NCBI GenBank assembly: GCA_934691725.1
Contig: CAKUTF010000011.1
Span: 5,758 to 69,757, forward strand
Direction: 5' to 3'
Source: an uncultured Fibrobacter sp.
GTDB lineage: Bacteria > Fibrobacterota > Fibrobacteria > Fibrobacterales > Fibrobacteraceae
DNA: 64,000 nt
The notes beneath the pieces were generated by a model. It was not told the origin of the DNA. It ran no database searches and saw only the letters and a program-made list of their open reading frames with translations. Shown piece after piece: positions 34,209 through 42,161 of this stretch (within the stretch, counting starts at the first letter, position 1; each line of letters starts with the position of its first letter). Made by a program: the position numbers and the translations under genes.

Positions 34209-34301
34209 AATGCTTAAAATAGCTTAAAAATCTTTCCGGTGACGGCTTCATTACAAAAATTTGAGTTTTTGAGGATTAATCCGAGACTTACCGCCTAATC
34301 A

Positions 34302-34331
34302 AAAAAGCCCAGACGTTTGTCCAGGCTTCAG
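34302..34331 (-). terminator. Rho-independent terminator after yidC
   Basis: On the minus strand AAGCCTGGA, loop CAAACG, TCTGGGCTT and a T-rich tail, with two wobble pairs. Confidence 0.7.
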
Positions 34332-34354
34332 ATTCTTGAATTTGATTTTATCGA

Positions 34355-36178
34355 TTACTTTTTCTTGACGATAACCGCATCCTGGACATTCTTGCCCTTC
34401 AGCTTGTCCGAAGCCTCTTCCGCCTTGCGGACACGGTTCACAATCGCATATTGGCCAATGCCCCACAGGTTCGAAATAATCCAGTAGAGCACAAGGCCCG
34501 AAGGCATCACCGCGCTGAAGAGGAACATCATCGCGGGCATCATCCAGACCATCATCTTCTGTTGGGCAGGATCCGTCATCTGCGACATGGACTGTTTCGT
34601 CTGGAAATAAGTCGTAAAGACCATCACAATCGGAAGAATCGCAAGGCCGTCCGGCATGATAAAGGGAATCGTGATGCCGTTCCAAATCACGTCGGAGCGG
34701 GACAGGTCGGAAATCCAGCCGATAAATGGTTGACCGCGAAGTTCGATTGCGCGTCCAAAGACCATGAAAAGCGCAAAGAAAATCGGCATCTGGATGAGCA
34801 TCGGAAGGCAACCACCCGTGCAGGAAGCCATCGGATTGATGTGGTGCTTCGCGTAAAGTTCCATAATTGCCGCCTGCTTTTTCTGCGGCTCGGAGCGATA
34901 CTTGACATTGATAGCGTCGATTTCCGGCTTGAGCTTGCTCATGCTGCGCGTTGAACGGAGCTGCTTGAGTGTAAGCGGCGTCGTAATCATCCGCACGAGG
35001 ATCGTGAGCAGGATAATGCCCACGCCATAGTTCGGGATTATGGAATAGAACGCCTTGAGCAGCCAGAGCAGGAACCCGCACAGCGCGACAAACCAGACAT
35101 CCGCGCCACACCAAGTCCAGCCGCTCACGATAATCTTTTCAAAGCCCAGGTCAAAACTCTTGATTTCGTTCCAGTTGAGCGGAAGGACCATAAAGTCGAA
35201 AGCAAGCGTATCGTTGTCCTGCATGTAGTCGGAAAGGGAAATCCGGTAGGTGCCGGGATCCTTGCTGTCCGCGCCAGCTTCGGTAAAATGTTCCGCCTTG
35301 AGCGTCGCCTCGGATGCGTTCGGGAACTTGATGACCGCGGCGACATACTTGCGGCGCATTCCCGCCCAAAGGATTTTTCCATCCTGTGCGTTGAACGTTT
35401 CCTTGCTCCGAACCGCCTCGCGCTCCACGCTGTACATGTCGTTGAAAACGACTTCGCTAAAGAAGTAGGAACCGCCGCCGAAGCTTCTGCCTTTCGGGAA
35501 AACCTCCGTCTCCTTCATGCCGCCCTGCCAGAGAATTTCATAGTCGTTCGGTTTAAAACCTTCGAACGAAACCGTCTGTCCGATGGCGACTCCCGACTTG
35601 GTGAATCCGTAACGGCGGATGACCTTGTTTCCGTTCGGGTCGGCAAACGTAAACACGAGCGACGTATCGCCTTCGACAAAGATGGAATCCGGCGTGTTTT
35701 CCGGGATGGCGAAAAGTTGCCCCGAAAGATCGACGTTATCGACCTTCAGTCCCAAAGCGCCCAAGGAAGTATCCCCGATGATTTCCGGGAAGTTTCCGGC
35801 GGAATCGGGAAGAGCCTTGACGACGATGCTCGAAATTTTCGCACCGAGATTGTCAAAGACCGCCATAAAATGCTCGTTTTCCACCTTGATTTTTTTGCGG
35901 ACAATCGGCGCGGCTACTTTTGCGGAATCCGTAACGGCAGAATCCTTTATTTCCACCGCCTTGCTTTCCTTGGCGGGCGCAAGCGTCGCCGGGGCGAGCT
36001 TCGACGTATCCAAAGGGGAAAGTTCCGGCACCGAGAGCGAACTTTTCCGCGCAGACGAAGCCTGTTCGGTTTTCGACTTTTCGATAGCTTGTTGCTGGGC
36101 GCGATTCGTAGAAATCGTCATTGACCAGATGAAGAGGAGTACCAGGAGAAGGAGACCGATTACGGTTGTCTTTTTCAT
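34355..36178 (-). CDS. yidC: Membrane protein insertase YidC
   Basis: 607 residues, the Gram-negative long form. The N-terminal transmembrane anchor is residues 5-22, then a Ser/Ala/Lys-rich linker and a large periplasmic beta-supersandwich (about 90-330). The five core helices start near WFVALCGFLLWLLKAFYS, and the conserved ITTPLTLKQLRSTRSM holds the hydrophilic-groove Arg. The product inserts inner-membrane proteins with or without SecYEG. The C-tail is basic. It overlaps yidD by ATGA in the standard rpmH-rnpA-yidD-yidC order. Confidence 0.97.
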   Translation of the reverse strand: MKKTTVIGLLLLVLLFIWSMTISTNRAQQQAIEKSKTEQASSARKSSLSVPELSPLDTSKLAPATLAPAKESKAVEIKDSAVTDSAKVAAPIVRKKIKVENEHFMAVFDNLGAKISSIVVKALPDSAGNFPEIIGDTSLGALGLKVDNVDLSGQLFAIPENTPDSIFVEGDTSLVFTFADPNGNKVIRRYGFTKSGVAIGQTVSFEGFKPNDYEILWQGGMKETEVFPKGRSFGGGSYFFSEVVFNDMYSVEREAVRSKETFNAQDGKILWAGMRRKYVAAVIKFPNASEATLKAEHFTEAGADSKDPGTYRISLSDYMQDNDTLAFDFMVLPLNWNEIKSFDLGFEKIIVSGWTWCGADVWFVALCGFLLWLLKAFYSIIPNYGVGIILLTILVRMITTPLTLKQLRSTRSMSKLKPEIDAINVKYRSEPQKKQAAIMELYAKHHINPMASCTGGCLPMLIQMPIFFALFMVFGRAIELRGQPFIGWISDLSRSDVIWNGITIPFIMPDGLAILPIVMVFTTYFQTKQSMSQMTDPAQQKMMVWMMPAMMFLFSAVMPSGLVLYWIISNLWGIGQYAIVNRVRKAEEASDKLKGKNVQDAVIVKKK

Positions 36179-36426
36179 ATTCTTTTTTTCTCTTTCTTAG
36201 GCGGAACGGGATCGAAGCCTCCCCGGCAAAAGGGATTGCAGCGGAGGATTCGGAAAAGGGCAAGATAGAAACCTTTAAATATTCCGTGGCTGCGGATAGC
36301 CTCGATGGCATACTCGGAACATGTCGGCGTAAACCGGCACACGCCCCGAAAAAAATAGGGATGGATTTTCCGATAGACTCGGATGGGAAATATCAACGCT
36401 TCTTCCGCGGCGCGCATGAAATTCAT
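36175..36426 (-). CDS. yidD: Membrane protein insertion efficiency factor YidD
   Basis: 83 residues. The diagnostic cysteine region CRFTPTCSEYAIEAIRSHG and RILRCNPFCRGGFDPVP are both present. The amphipathic protein helps YidC-dependent insertion. I chose the ATG that overlaps the rnpA stop as ATGA; a TTG two codons earlier is less likely. It overlaps yidC by four bases. Confidence 0.96.
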   Translation of the reverse strand: MNFMRAAEEALIFPIRVYRKIHPYFFRGVCRFTPTCSEYAIEAIRSHGIFKGFYLALFRILRCNPFCRGGFDPVPPKKEKKRI

Positions 36427-36761
36427 CGCCAACCCATCTTTTTGAAAATTTTAGAGGCTGCCAGATGCAAGCGTTCCGAAGTCATTTCGCCTTCCTTGTC
36501 GTTTACAAAAATCATCGCCCATACGGGAGCGGCAATCGTCGGAGCCTTTTCAAAAAAGATCGGGCGGAGAATTCGGCGGCAGCGATTTCGATAAACCGCG
36601 GAGCCGTTCTTCTTTCGCGCCAAAAAACAAAAACGACAAACGCCATCCGGGCTTTCAATCCATTGCATCGTCAAGGACTTTGCATAGACTCGCTTGCCGT
36701 GATGGGCTATTTGTCGATAATCGGACTCGGACTTGAGCCGAAAGGAGCGAAGACTGGGGAT
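36423..36761 (-). CDS. rnpA: Ribonuclease P protein component, with a non-canonical start
   Basis: Protein subunit of RNase P, which matures tRNA 5' ends. The signature is SAVYRNRCRRILRPIF (RNR motif). The full protein of about 112 residues begins IPSLRSFRLKSESDYRQ, which is the normal RnpA N-terminus, but the codon at that place is ATC (36761-36759) and the upstream frame meets TGA without any ATG, GTG, CTG or TTG. TAAGG lies about 6 bases upstream of ATC. The first usual start in frame is TTG at 36674, which would remove about 29 needed residues. I give the long form. Confidence 0.75.
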   Translation of the reverse strand: MPSLRSFRLKSESDYRQIAHHGKRVYAKSLTMQWIESPDGVCRFCFLARKKNGSAVYRNRCRRILRPIFFEKAPTIAAPVWAMIFVNDKEGEMTSERLHLAASKIFKKMGWR

Positions 36762-36769
36762 ACCAGGCC

Positions 36770-36925
36770 TTACTTCTTGTAGATGGTGTCACTGACCGTG
36801 AGACGCTTGCGGCCCTTGGCGCGACGACGGCTGAGAACCGCGCGACCCCAGCGGTCTTCCATACGGGCGCGGAATCCATGGGTATTGTGACGCTTGCGGT
36901 TGTGCGGCTGGAATGTTCTTTTCAT
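36770..36925 (-). CDS. rpmH: Ribosomal protein L34
   Basis: 51 residues, starting MKRTFQPHNRKRHNTHGF with the conserved family pattern and ending in VSDTIYKK. It is a basic component of the large subunit. Only 8 bases separate its stop from the ATC proposed as the rnpA start. It heads the conserved rpmH-rnpA-yidD-yidC operon. Confidence 0.97.
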   Translation of the reverse strand: MKRTFQPHNRKRHNTHGFRARMEDRWGRAVLSRRRAKGRKRLTVSDTIYKK

Positions 36926-37049
36926 AGTTCTAAACCTTTAGGCAACAATGCGTTACCGTTGAAAAACTTTTTGGAGCTACAAAAATAGTAAAATTTTGAA
37001 ATTTCACAAGGGAAACGCTGTTTTCGGGGCAAAAAGCCTAGACACAAGA

Positions 37050-37058
37050 TGTGGATAA
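37050..37058 (+). promoter_or_regulatory. Consensus DnaA box
   Basis: TGTGGATAA, the reverse complement of the canonical TTATCCACA, upstream of rpmH. rpmH-rnpA often lies near oriC, but here dnaA is not adjacent and I see only one perfect box, so it may be a relic or a titration site. Confidence 0.5.
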
Positions 37059-37075
37059 AATGGGGAAATGTCCCC

Positions 37076-37160
37076 ACTGTCATTCACGAGGCCGCTTCCA
37101 CGTCGTTCCCTGGCTTGACCGGGGAATCTAGATTATCGGATCAAGCCCGGCAATGACATT
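37076..37160. repeat. Diverged copies of the palindromic intergenic block
   Basis: CTGTCATTCACGAGG and then TTCCCTGGCTTGACCGGGG, then GGATCAAGCCCGGCAATGAC. These are imperfect stems of the same GTCATTCCCCGGCTTGACC family. They lie between rpmH and the broken vapC. Confidence 0.65.
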
Positions 37161-37216
37161 TAGAACTTATTAAACACCCTCGAAATACATATGACATTTA
37201 CTTTTCATGTGCTAGT

Positions 37217-37610
37217 TTATCTTATTGTTTCAATCCGCAGCCCTTCGATTCTTTCCAGATGGCGCATATTATTTGTCAAGAGAATGGCATTGTTTTCCAA
37301 AGCGGAGCAGCCAATAAAAAGGTCATCATCTTCAATAAGAAGCCACTGCTGCTTTAATTTCGCATATTCCTCCGCCGCTCTATCCAGATCGCTTTGCGAC
37401 AAAGGAACAATTCCGAATAATTTTGAGTGGTATTCAAACAGAGATGTTCGCCGATTTATTGGCAAGCAGTCCCCGCTTTACTTCGTAATAGGCAATAGAG
37501 GGAATTCGAATCTCGTTTCCGTCCTCTATAATCTCTGATCGCCGACTGATTACCGAAGGAATGTTTTTAAGAACATAGCTGAGAATGTTTGCATCCAGAA
37601 AATATGTCAT
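37217..37610 (-). pseudogene. Frameshifted VapC-like PIN toxin gene
   Basis: The start frame (ATG at 37610, ATGA overlap with the antitoxin) gives MTYFLDANILSYVLKN with the first PIN Asp and PSIAYYEVKRGLL with the Glu, and then ends. A second frame picks up within about ten codons (LFEYHSKLFGIVP) and continues with IEDDDLFIGCSALENNAILL and TNNMRHLERI to 37217. Joining the two gives a normal PIN protein, so one base has been gained or lost. The toxin is probably inactive. Confidence 0.75.
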
Positions 37611-37846
37611 AGATTTATATCCTTTACGGTAATCCCTGCGCTGATTGAGTCATCTACTGGCTTCAGCTCTTCATCTGTGTAAAGATTTGCAAGCATATTC
37701 AGAGAATCAAGCTTTTTTTGAATTTCGGAGCGGCCTTGTGGCTTTTTCGTTGACTCCTTTATTGAATTTGCAAGAGCCGCCATCAAATTTATCTGCTCTT
37801 CATAAGGCAGAGCCTGCGCTTCTTTTACTAGAACTTCATAAGGCAT
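37607..37846 (-). CDS. Antitoxin of the broken vapBC pair
   Basis: 79 residues, acidic and helical (PYEEQINLMAALANSIKES; YTDEELKPVDDSIS). It is coupled by ATGA to the frameshifted PIN gene. Its fold type is not certain; it resembles small antitoxins that fold on binding. AAGGAGG lies upstream of the start. Confidence 0.7.
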   Translation of the reverse strand: MPYEVLVKEAQALPYEEQINLMAALANSIKESTKKPQGRSEIQKKLDSLNMLANLYTDEELKPVDDSISAGITVKDINL

Positions 37847-37881
37847 TTTTGATTCCTCCTTGTTGTAAATATAGCACAGAT

Positions 37882-40800
37882 TTACCGGTTTTGCGTCAAT
37901 TTCTCGTACATCTCGAACAGCCTTGCGACAATCTCACTTTCGCTCAGGTCGGGCGGAAATCCGTAAGCCTGCATGACGGCGCGGTCGTTTTCCTTGTGGG
38001 CCTTTTCAAGCTCCGGGAACATGAACATATTCTCACCGTACAGCTCGGCAAGCGATAGCTCGGGATATTTTGCTCGCGCATCGAGAATGGCTTGGGCAGT
38101 AGCTTCAATCCGCTGGATTTCAGCAGAAGACAGGAAACAGGATTCAGGACTCAGTTTCTGGAGCTTATGAGCGAAAACGTCATTTTCCTGATTTCTTCCA
38201 GAAGTCCGAGCGGCTTTTCCGTATCCTTCTCCGAAAGATAGCCTATCTTCACGCATATTTTCAGCTGCGTTTCCAGCTCCATCGCCGAGCCTCGCGCAAT
38301 CAGCAGAAACCTGCGGAATTCCTTGAGATTGTTCCGTCCGAAGCCTTCCGCGATATTCGACGGAATCGACACCGAAGCCCTTTTCATCTGGTCCTGGAGC
38401 GAATACACCTCCTCCTTCGGCAGACGCTTCATCAGCACATAAATTTCTACTGTCAAATCCATCGCCCTCTGCCAGATTATCAAATCCTCCACATTCCGAA
38501 CCATTATTCCCCCCATTCTGTTCCTGATTTCTGTTTTCTGCCCACTGCCTCTCGTTTTCTGATTCCTGACTACTGTTTCCTCTCTCCTGTATAAACGGCC
38601 ACGGAAAATTATTGTACACAATGTCCTTCGAGTATCTGTACCGCATTTCGAGCCTGCCGCAGACGGCGCGCGTCCATGCCATGTGCACTGAGGAGGTAAG
38701 GATTCCGAAGTGGAAGAGCGAGGCGTTTGGAATGAGCTTTACAAGGTTGCTGCATAGAATGTCGGGCGTGATGAATCCGATTGGAATGTATTTTCTCTTT
38801 TCGGACGAGACTTCCGGAATCAGAACGGAATTTCCCTTCGGCATATTCTCCACGTGGAAACGCGTCGGTTTTTCCGCGAGCTTTCGCGTGGGCGCGCTCT
38901 TGCTTGCAAGTCTAAATTCGCGAACGGCTTTCACGCGCTCCATCACGAGCGGAATCTTCACAAGCTCAGCCGGGTTCGCGTCCCCGAGCCACAGGCACCA
39001 TCTGCAGTAGCGGTTGATGAACTCGTCCGAGCCGAGCCACTTTTTAAAGTATTTTTCTGCGCGAGGCTCTTTCTTTACAAACGCGTCTTTCTCCTCCTGC
39101 GTGAAAAGATAGTTTCCGCCGTCAATCGGCTTGTTTCCGATTCCGATTTCAGGAACATCACAAATCGGCTTGCCTCGGCTTTCCACGAAAATATCCGGCG
39201 CGTCCAAAAGATAGCCGTTGATGTTCTTTGCTATGCGCCTTTCACCTTTCTCGTCGATGAGGAATTTAATTCCCGCTTCCTGCCTTCTGACTCCTAATTC
39301 CTGTTTTCTGTCCTCTGTCTCCTGATTTCTTTCTCCCGTTTTCTGACTTCCTGTTTTCTGATTTCCTGTTTTCTGATTTCCCTCTTCCCGTGTTCCTCTT
39401 CCCTTGTCCCCTTTCTTCTGATTTCTGATTCCTAATTCCTGATTCCCCGCTTCCCGTGTTCCTCTTCCCTGTCCCCTTTCTCCTGATTCCTGTCTCCTAA
39501 TTTCTGATTTCCCTCTTCCCTTGTCCCTCTGCGAAAATCCCACAATCACACAGTGGACGTGCGCCTTCTCCGTGCTCTCGCTGTCCCATCGGAAAGTTCT
39601 GTAGGCAAAGTCGATTCTTATTCCCTGCTCAAAAAGGGGCTTCCACATAATCGCGACCTGCTCGCCCTGCGTGATTGAATTTGTGGAGACGAGCGCGCAT
39701 TTTGTGCTTGTTCCGCGTATCAGGTCTGCGGCCTTCTTGTACCAGCACGAGACATAGTCCGCGTTCCCGATGTTCCTTGCGTTTCCCCACACGGAAAGCA
39801 CGTCGCTTTTCTGGCTCTCGGACATGAGACGCGCTCCCACGAACGGCGGATTTCCCATGATGTAGTCGTAGCGGACGGGGCGTTGCGGGGTGTCCCCGCT
39901 CGAAGGGGTGGCGGAAGACGCGCAAGCGGCTGGAGACAGGGGAAGGCTTTCCCCGCCAATCGCGTTCCAGTCCATTTTAAGCGCATTGCCTTCGACGATG
40001 AACGCGTTTGTCTTGAGCGGCAAAAAATCGAGGTGCATCGCGACGATTTCTTCCGTTTCCTTTAACATCTGGTTTTCCGCAATCCAGAGCGCGGTTTTTG
40101 CCACGGTTACCGCAAAGTCGTTGATTTCGATGCCGTGGAAATTCGAAATGGAGACTTGAATCGGCGAGCTGTTTTCGTCGCCAAAGGAAATCTGCCCGTG
40201 CGAGAGGCTCCGCAAAACTTCGTTTTCCAGACGGCGCAGGCTGATGAACGTTTCCGTGAGGAAGTTTCCCGAACCGCAGGCGGGATCGAGGAACGAAAGC
40301 GCTGCGAGATTTTTCTGGATTTCCTTCAGGCGTTTTTCACGCGTCCTTTCCACGGGAATTTTTCGTGCGGCCCGAAGTTCGTCCCTCAGCGAATCCAGGA
40401 ACAGCGGATCGATGACCTTGTGGATGTTCTCGATGGAAGTGTAGTGCATCCCGCCCTTGCGCCGCGTTTCCGGGTTGAGCGTACTTTCGAAGACCGCGCC
40501 GAAAATCGTCGGGGAAATTTCAGACCAGTCGAAGTCCGCGCTTGCGTGTTCAAGAAGCAATGTGCGAATTTCTTCGGTAAAAAGCGGAATTTCGACGTTC
40601 TCCTCGGCAAAAAGTCCGCCGTTTACGTAGGGGAACGCTGCGAGTTCCGGGGAATCTTCTTTCAGGTACGGGTCGCGGGATTCGGGTTTCGTATCGAGCA
40701 CCTGAAAAAGATCTATCAACGCACGACGCATCCGGTTCGCCGGGAACGATTCCAGGTAATCGTGAAACATACCGTGGCGGTCAAAAATTCCCGCGTCTTC

Positions 40801-41433
40801 GGCATAGAGGCAAAAAACCAGACGCACACAGAGAACGTTCAGGCTTGAGAGCGAGCTTTCGCTTTCGGGATTGGCATACTGCGCGAGAAGCGCATCGTAG
40901 AGAAGCCCCACGATTTTTCCCGCCGCGATGGAAACTTCCATTTCGCGCTTCAGGTGCGCACTTCCGTCATCCACCAGAAATTCCAGCCGGTAAAATTCCC
41001 TTTCCAGATTTTCGAGAAGAATCACTTCGGGTGCGCCGCCAGGACGTTCCATGTCATAGACATTGAACTCGCGGAAGTTGCACGTCACGACATAGCGCGG
41101 ATGTCTTGAAAGCGGAAGCTCCGTGATGTAGCGTTTCGCCTGCCCGAACGGCGTGAGAAACGTTCCGTCCGACTGCTTGATCGGACGGTTCAAATCCTTG
41201 CCTAGACCTTTCTGTTCAATCAGGACCTTTGTTTTCGGGATAAATCCATCGATGAAGCTCGTGTGGTCGAGATGCACCTGCTCTTCGAAAACGATGAACG
41301 CCTCGGGATGTTCCACGCCGAGAACATCGCGCAAAAGGGAAATCCAGAACGCCTGGCTTTCGCCTTTCTCGTAGCCCTTGTCTTTCCAAAACTCGGAAAA
41401 TTTTTTCGCCGCCGCCCGCTCTGAATCTTTCAT
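37882..41433 (-). CDS. Type IIL (MmeI-like) restriction-modification enzyme with two in-frame insertions
   Basis: 1183 residues fusing nuclease, helical spacer, methyltransferase and target-recognition domains. The N-terminal PD-(D/E)xK-type site is FIDGFIPKTKVLIEQKG. Methyltransferase motif I is DPACGSGNFLTET and motif IV is NPPF (GNPPFVGARLMSES). The C-terminal part RYSKDIVYNNFPWPF and, much later, AQAILDARAKYPELSLAELY matches the MmeI end, which are normally nearly adjacent. Residues about 635-718 are a Lys/Arg/Glu/Gly/Gln heptad-encoded insert and about 951-1100 hold a second insert carrying another gene. Removing both leaves about 940 residues, close to the roughly 920 of MmeI. Activity of this copy is unknown. 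Confidence 0.85.
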   Translation of the reverse strand: MKDSERAAAKKFSEFWKDKGYEKGESQAFWISLLRDVLGVEHPEAFIVFEEQVHLDHTSFIDGFIPKTKVLIEQKGLGKDLNRPIKQSDGTFLTPFGQAKRYITELPLSRHPRYVVTCNFREFNVYDMERPGGAPEVILLENLEREFYRLEFLVDDGSAHLKREMEVSIAAGKIVGLLYDALLAQYANPESESSLSSLNVLCVRLVFCLYAEDAGIFDRHGMFHDYLESFPANRMRRALIDLFQVLDTKPESRDPYLKEDSPELAAFPYVNGGLFAEENVEIPLFTEEIRTLLLEHASADFDWSEISPTIFGAVFESTLNPETRRKGGMHYTSIENIHKVIDPLFLDSLRDELRAARKIPVERTREKRLKEIQKNLAALSFLDPACGSGNFLTETFISLRRLENEVLRSLSHGQISFGDENSSPIQVSISNFHGIEINDFAVTVAKTALWIAENQMLKETEEIVAMHLDFLPLKTNAFIVEGNALKMDWNAIGGESLPLSPAACASSATPSSGDTPQRPVRYDYIMGNPPFVGARLMSESQKSDVLSVWGNARNIGNADYVSCWYKKAADLIRGTSTKCALVSTNSITQGEQVAIMWKPLFEQGIRIDFAYRTFRWDSESTEKAHVHCVIVGFSQRDKGRGKSEIRRQESGERGQGRGTREAGNQELGIRNQKKGDKGRGTREEGNQKTGNQKTGSQKTGERNQETEDRKQELGVRRQEAGIKFLIDEKGERRIAKNINGYLLDAPDIFVESRGKPICDVPEIGIGNKPIDGGNYLFTQEEKDAFVKKEPRAEKYFKKWLGSDEFINRYCRWCLWLGDANPAELVKIPLVMERVKAVREFRLASKSAPTRKLAEKPTRFHVENMPKGNSVLIPEVSSEKRKYIPIGFITPDILCSNLVKLIPNASLFHFGILTSSVHMAWTRAVCGRLEMRYRYSKDIVYNNFPWPFIQERGNSSQESENERQWAENRNQEQNGGNNGSECGGFDNLAEGDGFDSRNLCADEASAEGGGVFAPGPDEKGFGVDSVEYRGRLRTEQSQGIPQVSADCARLGDGAGNAAENMREDRLSFGEGYGKAARTSGRNQENDVFAHKLQKLSPESCFLSSAEIQRIEATAQAILDARAKYPELSLAELYGENMFMFPELEKAHKENDRAVMQAYGFPPDLSESEIVARLFEMYEKLTQNR
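38132..38581. mobile_element. IVS-like insertion in a protein-coding gene
   Basis: 450 bases (150 codons). The ends are 23-base arms that are inverted copies matching at 20 of 23 positions (AGGAAACAGGATTCAGGACT on the plus strand at 38132; CTGATTCCTGACTACTGTTT at 38559). The interior holds heptads and the complete four-helix-bundle gene. It lies between NNFPWPF and AQAILDARA of the host protein, where MmeI relatives have almost nothing. No stop occurs in the host frame across it. The boundaries are my reading of the arms; true ends may extend by a few heptads. Confidence 0.7.
38151..38504 (-). CDS. Four-helix-bundle protein (23S rRNA IVS/S23 type) nested inside the MmeI-like gene
   Basis: 117 residues in a different frame of the same strand as the host gene. 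IIWQRAMDLTVEIYVLMKRL, EEVYSLQDQMKRASVSIPSN, IAEGFGRNNLKEFRRFLLIA and LETQLKICVKIGYL reproduce the four-helix-bundle family found in 23S rRNA intervening sequences. It is a full-length protein with a GGGGGGA sequence upstream of the ATG. The family has no known enzymatic activity to me. It is bracketed by inverted heptad arms (38132-38154 and 38559-38581). Related Avd proteins serve in diversity-generating retroelements, but no reverse transcriptase is present here. Confidence 0.85.
   Translation of the reverse strand: MVRNVEDLIIWQRAMDLTVEIYVLMKRLPKEEVYSLQDQMKRASVSIPSNIAEGFGRNNLKEFRRFLLIARGSAMELETQLKICVKIGYLSEKDTEKPLGLLEEIRKMTFSLISSRN
39277..39533. repeat. Heptad array inserted in frame in the MmeI-like gene
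   Basis: About 36 units of the 7-base family (plus strand CTGATTC, CTAATTC, CCCTCTT, CTGTCTC and similar), with some 8-base steps. Read on the minus strand in the host frame it encodes a low-complexity segment with repeats such as NQKTG and RGTRE. It is the same word family as the intergenic arrays, but inside a gene, without any stop codon. Confidence 0.8.
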
Positions 41434-41482
41434 CCGCGCCCCTTTCTAAAGGTCCAGTTTCAAATACGGGAAACAATATAGC

Positions 41483-42043
41483 TTACTTGAGCCAGCGTTC
41501 TACTTTCTTTTCGACCGAAGCCTTTTCGTTTTGCGCCTCGTGGCCATAGACGGCAAGCCCCGGCTTGACATTTGCACCGGTCGCTTTTTCGAGACGCCGC
41601 ACGCCCGAAAGCCCGCTGCCCTCGTGCGTCACAAAGGGATAAACCGTCTTTCCTTTCAGGTTGAACTTTTCAAGGAACGTGAACATCGGCATGGGCATTT
41701 CGCCCCACCACACGGGATAGCCCACATAGATTTCATCGAACTCTTCGGGATTGATCGACGAATGTTTCACTTCCGGCCGGGCGTCCGCTTCGAGTTCCTT
41801 TTTGGCGACAGCCGTGCAAGCATCATATTCCTGCGGATATTCCTTGACAGGTTCCACTTTCAAAAGTTTCGCCCCGACCTTTTCGGCGATGATCTCCGCG
41901 ACGATTTCGGTGTTGCCTTTTTGGATGTTCCCGACGCCGTAATTTTCATCCGCACGCGAGAAGTAGATGACCAGTTTCTTGGGTTCGAGAGCCATAGAGC
42001 CTCCTATGAAAATAGCGAGCAAAATGAGAATGATTTTTTTCAT
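41483..42043 (-). CDS. Exported flavodoxin-like protein
   Basis: 186 residues. The signal-like N-terminus IILILLAIFIGGSMAL precedes KLVIYFSRADEN, a flavodoxin FMN loop variant. IYVGYPVWWGEMPMPMFTF is the typical second FMN region and FVTHEGSGLSGVRRLE the third. Exported flavodoxins of this type (Flavodoxin_4) are common in gut anaerobes. The redox partner is unknown. Monocistronic. Confidence 0.85.
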   Translation of the reverse strand: MKKIILILLAIFIGGSMALEPKKLVIYFSRADENYGVGNIQKGNTEIVAEIIAEKVGAKLLKVEPVKEYPQEYDACTAVAKKELEADARPEVKHSSINPEEFDEIYVGYPVWWGEMPMPMFTFLEKFNLKGKTVYPFVTHEGSGLSGVRRLEKATGANVKPGLAVYGHEAQNEKASVEKKVERWLK

Positions 42044-42161
42044 ATCAGTAATATACGACTTAGAGTAAGCTCCAAGTCAAGGGCTTTGAGGGGATTTTTT
42101 AGAAGATAGTGGATAGTTGATAGTTAAGAGAAATCAGGAGGCAGGAATCAGTGAGCAATTA

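Noticed and set aside
38151..38504. Four-helix-bundle protein as Avd of a diversity-generating retroelement
   Set aside because: No reverse transcriptase, template repeat or variable repeat is visible nearby; the 23S-IVS-type assignment fits better.
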